NCBI RefSeq assembly: GCF_003063415.1
Contig: NZ_NESK01000003.1
Location: 78,173 to 142,172 of the forward strand
Direction: 5' to 3'
Source: Limnohabitans sp. 2KL-17
GTDB taxonomy: Bacteria; Pseudomonadota; Gammaproteobacteria; Burkholderiales; Burkholderiaceae_C
Length of the DNA: 64,000 nucleotides
Positions 1 through 7,153 of this stretch are shown here, in pieces. The first letter of the stretch is position 1. Each line of letters opens with the position of its first letter. Both the position numbers and the translations under genes were made by a program. The notes under the pieces are model-generated. The model did no database searches and was not told the DNA's origin. It worked only from the letters and a program-made list of their open reading frames with translations.

Positions 1-55
1 TACATTCCATTGATGCAGTATTGGAGGCAAGTAGTGTTTTTCATGGCTGCTCTCC

Positions 56-895
56 TTATGCTGCAACCAAGTCTGCCAACTCGGTATCCATGAGCCTGTC
101 CAACTCGCGCACGATGGCAGGTTCGTCATCTGGTGCGTAGAAGTCAAAGGCAAGTTGCTCTGCCTCGATCCTGGCCTTGGCCATCTCATACATGGCAGGA
201 CTCTTCTCAAAGCCAATCGCATGTCGGTTGTGTTTCTTTGCAAGGACCAGAGTTGTGGCTGAACCTGCAAAAGCATCTAAGACAACATCCCCCTCTTTGC
301 TATGGATTTTGATAAGTGGCTCAATCATCCAAGAGTATTTTTCTGTTGGGTGTTTAGTCTTTTTCCTGCCAATTGGCCCCTCAAAAACTTGGGTCATGTC
401 CTTTTGTTCACCAAAGTTAAAGGTGTATTGCTTGCCTTTAGTAAGAAATACACATTCTTCGATGGAGCTTCGATAATTAACCTTACGGATGCTAGGGACA
501 GCGTTCAGTTTTTTGAAGTAAATCTTGTTCTTGAAATTCAAGTGAAAATCTCGTTCAAGGTAATGAACAATCAAACCGGTGTATTTGCGGTCAAGAAACA
601 AAATCATTGAGCCGTTGTCTTTGAGCACACGGACAAACTGGGCAATGAATGGCTTAAGCCATTGGTAGTAGTCGTCAATGTTGGCCCAGCTATCTTGGAA
701 GTCTGAACCCCATGCCTGGCGGGTGGTGACAATCTTGCTGCCTTTCTTGGTGAGCTTGGAACTGTCTGCAATGCCGTAGGGAGGGTCAGTCAATACCAAG
801 TCAACGAAGTTGCTTGGAACGGTGGCAAGACCAGCTTGGCCATCAAGGTTGTGAAGTGCATTAATTCCGAAGTATTTTTGTTCTGCGTGGTTCAT
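56..895 (-). CDS. Orphan DNA methyltransferase, beta-type motif order, probably N6-adenine
   Basis: This 279-residue protein has the catalytic motif IV DPPYGI near residue 38 and the AdoMet-binding motif I (DAFAGSATT) near residue 208, which is the beta-class order (catalytic region first, cofactor region last). DPPY is the form usual for N6-adenine enzymes, and HPTEK before motif I is also typical of this family. It would methylate a short DNA site using S-adenosylmethionine. No endonuclease gene is adjacent within the window, so it looks like an orphan enzyme as often carried by phages and integrative elements. The neighbour to the left is outside the window, so a partner there cannot be excluded. 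The target sequence cannot be read from the protein. Confidence 0.85.
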   Translation of the reverse strand: MNHAEQKYFGINALHNLDGQAGLATVPSNFVDLVLTDPPYGIADSSKLTKKGSKIVTTRQAWGSDFQDSWANIDDYYQWLKPFIAQFVRVLKDNGSMILFLDRKYTGLIVHYLERDFHLNFKNKIYFKKLNAVPSIRKVNYRSSIEECVFLTKGKQYTFNFGEQKDMTQVFEGPIGRKKTKHPTEKYSWMIEPLIKIHSKEGDVVLDAFAGSATTLVLAKKHNRHAIGFEKSPAMYEMAKARIEAEQLAFDFYAPDDEPAIVRELDRLMDTELADLVAA

Positions 896-1027
896 GGTGG
901 AACCCTTTCTTTAAGTTGGTTTTGTTTAAGTCACATTTAGAACCCTCCTTTCCATTTGAATGAATTCAAGTGGTAGGTATGAAGTGGGTAATCGCTGTAA
1001 AAACACCAGTGTGGTGTCTGTTTTTGC

Positions 1028-1363
1028 TTAGTTCGCTATGGTTTTCCTAAACAACTCACGAATTGTTTTTCGTTCGTGATTGCTAAAAGTCTTCATGATC
1101 ATTTCATAACCAAGTTCAATAGTCACCTTGATGGATTCCTTCAAGTTATTCATGTTTACCTGTGACTTGTCAAAACCTTGCAATTTCATTTGAGCCAAAG
1201 TATCAGAGATTTGATACGCAACAAGAAAGACTTTAATTTTGTTTGTCTCTGCGTCCTCCACGGATTTAATCTCTTCAACGAATTTCTTCATTGGTCCGGT
1301 TTTAAGAATTTCGTCAAGACCAAAAACACCGTTAGGCACTGCGACAAGATTTAATTGATTCAT
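1028..1363 (-). CDS. Hypothetical protein, 111 aa
   Basis: I do not recognise this protein. It is small and charged, without a signal peptide or membrane segment, and predicted mostly helical from its pattern of charged and hydrophobic residues. It lies on the same strand as the downstream methyltransferase with a gap of 132 bases, so the two may share a transcript. Upstream, on the minus strand, GAAAGG sits about 8 bases before the ATG, which supports the start. The function is unknown; it belongs to the mobile element cargo. Confidence 0.6.
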   Translation of the reverse strand: MNQLNLVAVPNGVFGLDEILKTGPMKKFVEEIKSVEDAETNKIKVFLVAYQISDTLAQMKLQGFDKSQVNMNNLKESIKVTIELGYEMIMKTFSNHERKTIRELFRKTIAN

Positions 1364-1444
1364 AAATTTCCTTTCAGTTGAGTCAGTTTTTAACCCTTCT
1401 AATTTAGCACCCCATGCGCCAATCTAGATTTATTGGGTTAGTTG

Positions 1445-1479
1445 TTGTTGATTAATTTCTTTGTTTGTTTAATCAACAA
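1445..1479. promoter_or_regulatory. Perfect 11-bp inverted repeat upstream of two divergent genes
   Basis: TTGTTGATTAA (1445-1455) is repeated in inverse orientation as TTAATCAACAA (1469-1479) with a 13-base spacer. It lies between the leftward gene starting at 1363 and the rightward gene starting at 1660, so it may be an operator for a regulator such as the XRE protein encoded at 2209-2565. A second, shorter stem (TCTTGG/CCAAGA, 1523-1539) lies 44 bases to the right. Together with the terminator at 1553-1577 these fill the 296-base intergenic stretch. Confidence 0.4.
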
Positions 1480-1552
1480 AACGAACTGTACTCTTGTCAA
1501 GAAAATAGATCTATGAACTGGTTCTTGGTTACACCAAGAGAAACGTAGGGTT

Positions 1553-1577
1553 GTAAAAAAAGCATCCGAAGATGCTT
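1553..1577 (-). terminator. Intrinsic terminator read on the minus strand
   Basis: On the minus strand AAGCATC, a TTCG tetraloop and GATGCTT form a perfect 7-bp stem followed by a run of seven T. The orientation would stop leftward transcription arriving from beyond 1580. The nearest leftward gene on that side is the XRE regulator (2209-2565), so its transcript would cross the rightward repeat-protein gene antisense before ending here. Confidence 0.7.
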
Positions 1578-1659
1578 AATACTCGATAACGGGTTTTAAT
1601 GTAAATTTGACTTTTGTGATCTTTTTTTGTAATGGAAAAAGCTTTAAAGGAAAAATGAA

Positions 1660-2196
1660 ATGAAAAATGGACAATATATAGATGAAGGCGTTGAATACTG
1701 GTATTTCAATGACCAGCTTCACCGTGAGGATGGTCCTGCCTGCACTGAATCTGATGGTTCAGTGTCTTGGTATCTCAATGGGGAATTACACCGTGAGGAT
1801 GGGCCTGCTGTCGAATGGGGCGACGGTGGAAAAGAATGGTGGATACGTGGCAGAAGGCACCGTAAAGCTGGTCCTGCTGTGATCTTTTCAGACGGAAGCC
1901 ATTCCTGGTATCTGAATGGTCAGAGACACCGAATTGGTGGACCAGCCATTGAGTTCATGAACGGTGCTCAAGCTTGGTACGTGAATGGCTTAGTTCACCG
2001 TGAGGACGGTCCAGCTTTGGTTGGAATTGATGGCACCTTAGTCTGGTACCTCAACGGAAGAGAAGTGCCGCAAGAAGCCTTGCTGGTCGGAATCAGCGCC
2101 CAAAAGCCTGTAGTCACTATGTTGGCAATGAGGCAGAAGTATTTGGGCGTAGGTGGTCAAAGAACTGTGGCTGATCAGGGCCGTGAGGCCAACTGA
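1660..2196 (+). CDS. Protein of tandem 23-residue WYxNG/HRxDGPA repeats
   Basis: This 178-residue protein is almost entirely built of tandem units with the pattern W-Y-x-N-G-x-x-H-R-x-x-G-P-A. The codons for the HR core recur at 1720, 1789, 1858, 1927 and 1996, an exact 69-bp (23-residue) period over five units, with partial units at both ends. The repeats resemble MORN-like or phage/giant-virus WYxNG-type repeats and probably form an elongated beta structure. No signal peptide is visible, so it is likely cytoplasmic. AAAGGA sits 9-14 bases before the ATG. The C-terminal tail of about 45 residues lacks repeats. A binding role is plausible, but no function can be assigned from the sequence. 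Confidence 0.75.
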   Translation: MKNGQYIDEGVEYWYFNDQLHREDGPACTESDGSVSWYLNGELHREDGPAVEWGDGGKEWWIRGRRHRKAGPAVIFSDGSHSWYLNGQRHRIGGPAIEFMNGAQAWYVNGLVHREDGPALVGIDGTLVWYLNGREVPQEALLVGISAQKPVVTMLAMRQKYLGVGGQRTVADQGREAN

Positions 2197-2208
2197 AAGT
2201 TGGCTTGC

Positions 2209-2565
2209 TTACAGGTGGTGCTTCAGCCTTTCCGCAATCTTTTGCACCACTTCAACGATCATGGCCCTGTCTGCTTCAGGCAGGGTCTGAAGAACTTGTG
2301 AGATCAGCTCTGCCTGGTCACTTGTCCTGCTGCTGCTCTCTATCAGTAGTTCGTCAATGCCGCACCTGTAGAGGTCGGCAAGTTCAGCGAGTCTTTGCAC
2401 TGTTGGCATGGTGATGGCTCGCTCCATGCGGCTCACAGCTTCAGGGCCGATTTGAAGTGCTTGAGAGACTTCCTCTTGAGTCAGGCCGCACGACTCCCTC
2501 CGAAGCGCTAAGGCCTTACCAATGCTTTTGAAAAGCTCCTTGTGCGGTGTGATCTGTGTGGGCAT
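2209..2565 (-). CDS. XRE-family helix-turn-helix transcriptional regulator
   Basis: The 118-residue protein begins with a Cro/C1-type helix-turn-helix at about residues 15-70 (GLTQEEVSQAL, then GPEAVSRME as the recognition helix). A helical tail of about 45 residues (LPEADRAMIVEVVQKIAERL) could mediate dimerisation. It is a DNA-binding regulator, probably controlling genes of the element such as the flanking repeat-protein gene, the outer-membrane barrel or the integrase. It lies convergent with the repeat gene (13-base gap) and divergent from the barrel gene, with about 138 bases between the two start codons that could hold its operator. It is not adjacent to the restriction pair, so a C-protein role is unlikely but not excluded. 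Confidence 0.85.
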   Translation of the reverse strand: MPTQITPHKELFKSIGKALALRRESCGLTQEEVSQALQIGPEAVSRMERAITMPTVQRLAELADLYRCGIDELLIESSSRTSDQAELISQVLQTLPEADRAMIVEVVQKIAERLKHHL

Positions 2566-2703
2566 TGAGTAACTTTAAGTGTGACAACTTGTATGGTTGC
2601 TAGTCAACCTAATGCGTTGAACATGCGCTAAAGTTGAGTCACGACCTTAAAGGTCGTGTTCTCGCACTCAAGTGATGATTTTTCAACTTTTAGGGAAAAA
2701 ACG

Positions 2704-3351
2704 ATGATGAAGAAATTCTGCCTCGCGCTGGTTGGGTTGGTGCTTTCCTCCTTGGTTCATGCCCAGGACCAAAAGAGCGACTGGTACGTGGGTGCTGGTG
2801 TGGGTCAGTCAAACATGACCTTCGACTCTCAAGACTTCCGGGTGAATCCAAGCATCGCTGCTGCTGGCTTCAATGCCTCCACCTACGAAACACGCGACAG
2901 CACGTCCTTCAATCTCTATGGTGGGTATCGTTTTTCGCAAAACTGGTCTGTCAAGGCTGAGTACACCGACTTTGGAAAGCAAAAGTGGGGCTACAACATC
3001 ACAGGTGGAAACGCTAACTCTGACCTGAACGTCAAGGGCTACTCACTGTCAGCGGTGGGAACGTTTCCAGTGGTTGAGAAGGTGTCCTTTCTTGTTGAGG
3101 CAGGGGCGTTTGTCTACGATGCCAAACGTTCTCCTACACACAGCGGTACCGTGGTGCCTTTGACGGGAACGCCTGAAATCTCCAGCAAGATGGGGTTGTC
3201 TCCTTATGCTGCCATTGGTGCTCAATACGAATTAACAACAAATGTGGCGGTCGTCGGCAAGTATGCCTATTACGGAAAGGTTGGCTCAGAAGAGGAATTC
3301 GGTCGGGTCAATCTGAACAACTTCAACATTAGCCTTCAATACAGTTTCTAA
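2704..3351 (+). CDS. Outer-membrane beta-barrel protein (OmpA/opacity-like porin family)
   Basis: This protein has a classic signal peptide (MMKKFCLALVGL..., cleavage after VHA) and a body rich in alternating aromatic and polar strands. It ends in NISLQYSF with a terminal phenylalanine, the recognition signal of outer-membrane barrels. Length and pattern (WYVGAGVG near the start, YGGYRFSQNWSVKAEYTDFG in the middle) fit 8-stranded OmpA-like or opacity-type barrels. I chose ATG 2704 because AGGG lies 8 bases upstream and the signal peptide begins there; an in-frame GTG at 2656 would add a non-signal extension. It is followed after 10 bases by a lipoprotein gene, so the two probably form an envelope operon on the mobile element. 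Confidence 0.85.
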   Translation: MMKKFCLALVGLVLSSLVHAQDQKSDWYVGAGVGQSNMTFDSQDFRVNPSIAAAGFNASTYETRDSTSFNLYGGYRFSQNWSVKAEYTDFGKQKWGYNITGGNANSDLNVKGYSLSAVGTFPVVEKVSFLVEAGAFVYDAKRSPTHSGTVVPLTGTPEISSKMGLSPYAAIGAQYELTTNVAVVGKYAYYGKVGSEEEFGRVNLNNFNISLQYSF

Positions 3352-3361
3352 GGGTGTTCTC

Positions 3362-4264
3362 ATGATTAATACCCTAACTAAAGTTTTTGCTGTATTCCTG
3401 ATCGTTGCCGGTTTTACCGCATGTGGCAAGAAATCAGAGGATGTGCAATCGCAAAATAATCCGCCAGCAGCCCTAGACAATACACCAATCTACAGGCAAA
3501 CAGAAAAATTTGGCACAGTTAGCAATCAAACATTGGTGCCTGTTTTTGAAATTCCTTCGCTGTATACAAACTACACGCGTCAAGAGCTTTCTGAAGCCAG
3601 CAAAGATGAGTATCAGAAATTCCCAGAATCTACTTTTGAAGCCTATGTGAAAACATGGATTCAGCAAGCAGCTTCAGTTGAGCAACCTGATTGGATCGTA
3701 TTGGCAGGTATCCTTAGTCCCCAGTTGGCTACGGAAACGAACGAATTTAAAAAACAAGAAGCTGCGGAAAAAGTTAAAAATGAAGTGGCTTCCGATAAAA
3801 GCAAGCTCAATGTCGTGTACGGCTGGCAAGGTGAAATGCTCTTTGTTGCTGGCCCTGATGTGAGCAATGGCGAGTACTACCTCACCATTCGGCCAAACGC
3901 CATCTATCAAGTTGTCTCCTATCAGAACTCAAAAAACTACCGCTACAACCTCTTCTATCGTCCAGATTTTAAGGCGCTAGGCATGCTCGGTGACAATCGC
4001 GGGGATATGCAATTGACGGTCAAAGTGCCTATTGAAAAAGCCAAGGAGATTGAATCGCTGAGAGATGGCCAGAAAACTATGATTCGTGTCTACGGCATTG
4101 TGAAGGGGCTAACTGATGAACGTAGGCCTCAGATCCGAAAAGATTCCTCTGAAGCGAGTTTGAGTGTCGAAGTTAAAGCCTTAGAATTCGGTATCAGAAC
4201 GAATGGCCAGTTCAAGACATTTTTCTTCCTTGATTCTGACCAGTTGAAAAAATCAAAAACCTAG
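3362..4264 (+). CDS. Putative lipoprotein, 300 aa
   Basis: The N-terminus is a type II signal peptide with a lipobox ending GFTAC, so the mature protein would start at Cys21 and be lipid-anchored, in the outer or inner membrane. The remaining 280 residues are hydrophilic and mixed in composition; I do not recognise a domain. It follows the beta-barrel gene after 10 bases and is probably co-transcribed with it. The pair may alter the cell surface of the host, for example in exclusion or phage resistance, but this is a guess from localisation only. Confidence 0.7.
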   Translation: MINTLTKVFAVFLIVAGFTACGKKSEDVQSQNNPPAALDNTPIYRQTEKFGTVSNQTLVPVFEIPSLYTNYTRQELSEASKDEYQKFPESTFEAYVKTWIQQAASVEQPDWIVLAGILSPQLATETNEFKKQEAAEKVKNEVASDKSKLNVVYGWQGEMLFVAGPDVSNGEYYLTIRPNAIYQVVSYQNSKNYRYNLFYRPDFKALGMLGDNRGDMQLTVKVPIEKAKEIESLRDGQKTMIRVYGIVKGLTDERRPQIRKDSSEASLSVEVKALEFGIRTNGQFKTFFFLDSDQLKKSKT

Positions 4265-4330
4265 TAATGGCGCTCCATCAATGGGGCGTCTCCCAAAGTA
4301 ATAACATGAAAAAATTCATACTCCACTTTG

Positions 4331-4660
4331 ATGAGCGAATACGTCTTCGCAACTCATATGGACATCATGAACCCTCATTTCCGTTTTTTTGAAGAGTGTA
4401 TTAAGCCCGTTTTCCGCAAGGATACGAACACTACCATTGACGACACACTGATTGCACTGGCTTACCCCAGTATCATTCTCATCGGTCCGGCTCCCTATTT
4501 CAAGGATGCTGTGGTTGATGTCGCAAAGACTGGCATTAATATTGAGCCTGACAAGTACTCGCTCTATTATTTTTTGTTTGAGAATCCTGAATTCTGCCAA
4601 AAAGTCGTAGAGGCTCATGAATCACTTCATGAGTTCTTCAAGGCTTGGCAGGCTAAATAA
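4331..4660 (+). CDS. Hypothetical protein, 109 aa
   Basis: I do not recognise this protein. It has no signal peptide and is rich in aromatic residues (NPHFRFFEECIKPVF, SLYYFLFENPEFC). The start is uncertain: ATG 4331 is preceded in frame by TTG 4328, and no strong ribosome-binding site is visible. An overlapping frame on the opposite strand (4316-4618) is less likely, because this strand continues the run of rightward genes and is followed by a terminator-like stem. Confidence 0.5.
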   Translation: MSEYVFATHMDIMNPHFRFFEECIKPVFRKDTNTTIDDTLIALAYPSIILIGPAPYFKDAVVDVAKTGINIEPDKYSLYYFLFENPEFCQKVVEAHESLHEFFKAWQAK

Positions 4661-4663
4661 GAT

Positions 4664-4694
4664 AGAGCACCCTAGAGGCGCTTTATTTTTGTCT
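4664..4694 (+). terminator. Probable imperfect terminator
   Basis: An imperfect stem (AGCACC / GGCGCT) is followed by TTTATTTTTG directly after the stop codon at 4660. It separates the rightward envelope genes from the leftward genes that end at 4700. Confidence 0.4.
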
Positions 4695-4699
4695 GTTAA

Positions 4700-4945
4700 T
4701 TAGCATTGAATTAAGACTTTCCCATCCTTGCTGTCAGTAGTCTGCTTGCACTGATTCTGACAGGTGATTGCAATAGAACCATTGTCGGCTCTATGTTGTG
4801 TGCAAGAAGAAGGATTTCTAATTTCAATTCTACCTTGGCTGCTTTGAATGACTAAAGGATCTTCAGGGGGAGTCTTGTTCATCTCTTGAGCAAAAGAATT
4901 TAAGGCCATAAATGTTAGCAAGGCGACTGTTATTTTTAATTTCAT
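4700..4945 (-). CDS. Small secreted cysteine-containing protein, 81 aa
   Basis: A signal peptide (MKLKITVALLTFMALNSFAQ) is followed by about 60 residues with four cysteines (two near the middle, one near residue 71 and a terminal one), which could form disulfides in the periplasm. I recognise no family. It lies 12 bases downstream of the small membrane protein gene at 4958-5173 on the same strand, so the two are probably co-transcribed. The function is unknown. Confidence 0.55.
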   Translation of the reverse strand: MKLKITVALLTFMALNSFAQEMNKTPPEDPLVIQSSQGRIEIRNPSSCTQHRADNGSIAITCQNQCKQTTDSKDGKVLIQC

Positions 4946-4957
4946 AGTGTTTTTTTG

Positions 4958-5173
4958 TTAAATGTATTTGTAATGGTGCAAGAAAATGTAGATGATGCAC
5001 GTAAGGCCAATTGAAAGAAGTACGCATATAAACCAAAAAAGCCTCTCGATGTTTCTTGAGTCCTTAGCGATATCAATATTCAATTGAATGGCGTTCAAGT
5101 CAATGCCTTTAAGTAAATATTCCAGATTTTTCTTTTTGTTTTTTGGTTTATCTGTGTGATCCATCTCTTTCAA
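4958..5173 (-). CDS. Small single-pass membrane protein, 71 aa
   Basis: A charged, lysine-rich N-terminal half (KPKNKKKNLEYLLKG) is followed by one hydrophobic helix at about residues 47-66 (FICVLLSIGLTCIIYIFL) near the C-terminus. The positive N-terminal region suggests that this side stays in the cytoplasm. I recognise no family. It lies directly upstream of the small secreted protein gene on the same strand. The small size and AT-rich codons make the call moderate. Confidence 0.5.
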   Translation of the reverse strand: MKEMDHTDKPKNKKKNLEYLLKGIDLNAIQLNIDIAKDSRNIERLFWFICVLLSIGLTCIIYIFLHHYKYI

Positions 5174-5467
5174 TTCCTTTTGGCTGAGTTTAAAGAAATA
5201 AATGAGAAAGTCAAGCGTAAATGAGAAAATCCCATTTCTGGGATTTCTCTTGCTTAATAATAATAAAAATTCGCACTGGCTAAACAGGGATTGGAAACCG
5301 ATGCTGATATTAAGTTAGCGCAAGAAAATTAGAAGTCAAAAATTGCGTGCGGCGCGATTTTTCTTACTTCTATTGAAGTTTGTCCTTCGGATATATCGTA
5401 TGCAATTGAAACCCTGGCGGGATCTTGATTTTTGATTTAAGTCCTTCGGAATTTTCTTTGCTCAATG
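5174..5467. other. AT-rich intergenic region with hairpins and a direct repeat, rep-distal side
   Basis: This stretch holds no plausible gene. It contains a stem around ATCCCA/TGGGAT (about 5222-5250), an imperfect stem AAAAATTGCG/CGCGATTTTT (about 5338-5361), and a 10-bp direct repeat GTCCTTCGGA at 5382-5391 and 5441-5450. It lies immediately beyond the 3' side of the ColE2-type rep gene, where such plasmids keep their origin, so some of these may be replication elements or terminators. Confidence 0.4.
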
Positions 5468-5500
5468 ACCCCGGTAGATGGGGGTAACTATCTGATATAC
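5468..5500 (-). other. Candidate ColE2-type replication origin
   Basis: Just downstream of rep, on the rep strand, the motif ATCAGATA occurs at 5496-5489, about 30 bases past the stop codon, next to a short inverted repeat ACCCC/GGGGT (5468-5485). From memory, ColE2 plasmid origins lie directly downstream of rep and contain TTATCAGATAAC. The shared eight bases and the position support this as the Rep target. It is an inference from location and a short match. Confidence 0.45.
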
Positions 5501-5524
5501 ACCATAGTGAACCCATATGACTAG

Positions 5525-6508
5525 TTATGTAGTTAGGATTCTTGTCCAGTTTTGAACAGCTTCTTTATGTTTGGAAAAGGTACTTCTGGCTAGACCACAC
5601 TTTTCCAAATTGCCAGATGTCAGAGTTAAACCACGTTGCTTGCAGGTGTAGATAGCTGCTTTGATGGTGTCATCCACTTTCTCTGTTCTCACAACATGTG
5701 AGTAATCAGCACCAAGTGCCTGCTTTTCTTTGATTGGCATGTCTTCTGGAAGCTCAAGAACACCTCTGTTCTTCTGGTTGCCAATGCTGTTTCTATGCTT
5801 CCAAGTCCACTTGCCTACAGACTTTGCTGTTGAAAGGGCTTCTTTCGCTGGTAGAACACCATTTAAATGGTCTAGGAAGTGACCGTTGATAGTCAATGCC
5901 TTGGAGTCCACGGAAGCTTGAAAAGCAGCAAGGGAAGGGTGTTTTTTGACCTCTACATAGGCCCAGTGTCTGAGGGTGTCAAACAAGGTAGTGTTTCGCC
6001 CAATTCCTGAGTCGTGCAAGGCCAGCTTGCGCTTGTATGCTCTGAGATCAACACCATGCTCCTGGAAGTCCTCAAGATCGACCTTGTTGCCATGACAGAG
6101 CGTGCGCCAGTATGGGTGAATGGGGTTCTTGACAAGGTGGCCAGTGAATCCTTGATCGGCACCTAGCATGTGGGTCAAAGCAATGTCTGTTGCCTCATAG
6201 AACTTCTGTGGTGCTCTGCGTGCTTCCTCTGTGTAGTAGACAGGGACCCTAAGTTCATACAGATAGTGGCAATGAGCGTTCTCTGGGTTGATGATTACAA
6301 AGGTTGGTGGGGGGAGTCCTTTGTCCTCCCAGAAAAATGCTGCACCTGGCTTGTCAATGTCGAGTGCAATGAACTTCTTATAGAGCTGATTTAACTCTAT
6401 GTAGCGATAGCTCAAGGCCTTTTCTTTTCTTCTGAATCTTGTGCCTTCATCCTTGTATTCAGCACTTCTTACTTTTTCTGGCAATGCCTCAATAAAACTT
6501 GTTAACAT
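5525..6508 (-). CDS. rep: ColE2-type plasmid replication initiator (replicase family, with PriCT-like domain)
   Basis: The 327-residue protein closely follows the layout of ColE2/ColE3 Rep. A primase-like domain contains ALDIDKPGAAFFWED (about residue 48) and NPENAHCHYLYEL (about 75), then LGADQGFTGHLVKNPIHPYW (about 115), GIGRNTTLFDTLRHWAY (about 165) and a PriCT-like helical segment. The last 70 residues contain a putative DNA-binding HTH. In this family Rep binds the origin just downstream of its gene and makes a very short primer for DNA polymerase I. Its presence in a chromosomally integrated element indicates a former or conditional plasmid life. The family assignment is strong; activity is not shown. 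Confidence 0.85.
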   Translation of the reverse strand: MLTSFIEALPEKVRSAEYKDEGTRFRRKEKALSYRYIELNQLYKKFIALDIDKPGAAFFWEDKGLPPPTFVIINPENAHCHYLYELRVPVYYTEEARRAPQKFYEATDIALTHMLGADQGFTGHLVKNPIHPYWRTLCHGNKVDLEDFQEHGVDLRAYKRKLALHDSGIGRNTTLFDTLRHWAYVEVKKHPSLAAFQASVDSKALTINGHFLDHLNGVLPAKEALSTAKSVGKWTWKHRNSIGNQKNRGVLELPEDMPIKEKQALGADYSHVVRTEKVDDTIKAAIYTCKQRGLTLTSGNLEKCGLARSTFSKHKEAVQNWTRILTT

Positions 6509-6636
6509 GGAAATTCCTTTATTTCTATTGAAATTCAGGAAAAGGTTCTATTTGGTTATTGACAAGTGATTTTAAATACGTTTTAATATTTACATCAGGT
6601 CATAGCCTCCACAGCTTTTGTTATTCCTGAATTTCT

Positions 6637-6667
6637 AAAATGCTCAAGTTAACCGCTTGGGCATTTT
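6637..6667. promoter_or_regulatory. Strong hairpin upstream of rep, terminator or antisense-RNA candidate
   Basis: AAAATGCTCAAG and CTTGGGCATTTT form a 12-bp stem with one G-T pair and a 7-base loop. It sits in the 247-base gap before rep (start 6508). ColE2-type plasmids control rep with a small antisense RNA to the rep leader, and a stem of this size at this place could be its terminator or its target loop. No further evidence is visible. Confidence 0.4.
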
Positions 6668-6755
6668 CATTTCTGCTATTGTTTTACGAAATTTATTGTA
6701 GAAAGTCAAATTGTTATGTTGACTGTCTATTTCAATTTACTAAAATTAAGAATAA

Positions 6756-7103
6756 ATGGAGTCAGATACGCAGTTAGAAGAAGGCAACTATTTTGTTCAG
6801 AAGAATAGATACAAGAATAGGGCAATGAAGTTCTTGATGGTCAGTGGTGGTGCAATGATTGCTACATTGGGTGTGGCCGTTGCTAGTCCAGCATTAGGAG
6901 CTTTAGCAATACCAGTAGCAGCAGGCGCAGCACTTGCAAGTGCAAGTTCAATCATGGGATTTACAGCAAATAAAGTTGCTGAAAACCTTACGGATGTCTA
7001 TGAAGACAAAACAATGAGGCAACGATTCTCATCTGGCTTGAAGGCTATGAGAGAAAAGACCCTTGGTGCTAGCTCTGAGAATAAATTAAAAATGAAGGCA
7101 TGA
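6756..7103 (+). CDS. Small membrane-associated hypothetical protein, 115 aa
   Basis: The middle of this protein (about residues 26-68) is a long stretch of Ala, Gly, Val and Ser (SGGAMIATLGVAVASPALGALAIPVAAGAAL) that would form one or two membrane helices, flanked by charged segments. Its composition recalls colicin-like or glycine-zipper hairpins, but I recognise no family. No clear ribosome-binding site precedes the ATG. It is convergent with the putative endonuclease gene and separated from it by a bidirectional terminator. Confidence 0.55.
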   Translation: MESDTQLEEGNYFVQKNRYKNRAMKFLMVSGGAMIATLGVAVASPALGALAIPVAAGAALASASSIMGFTANKVAENLTDVYEDKTMRQRFSSGLKAMREKTLGASSENKLKMKA

Positions 7104-7135
7104 AAAAAAAGCACCCGTTGGGTGCTTTCCTTTTT
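7104..7135. terminator. Bidirectional intrinsic terminator
   Basis: AAAGCACCC and GGGTGCTTT form a perfect stem with a 3-base loop, with A and T runs on both sides. It lies between the convergent genes ending at 7103 and 7154. The same GCACCC/GGGTGC stem recurs after the methyltransferase gene at 9041-9063. Confidence 0.85.
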
Positions 7136-7153
7136 ATGTGCGCCTAGAAGAGT

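Noticed and set aside
1720..2010. CRISPR-like array from the 69-bp periodic repeat
   Set aside because: The repeat is within a continuous reading frame, units are divergent and match at protein level; no array structure or cas genes.
2209..2565. XRE regulator as C-protein of the restriction pair
   Set aside because: It lies about 4.6 kb away with several genes between; C-proteins normally adjoin the nuclease gene.
4316..4618. Leftward frame opposite the 4331-4660 gene
   Set aside because: The rightward frame fits the strand of the neighbours and is followed by a terminator-like stem; only one of the two is likely.
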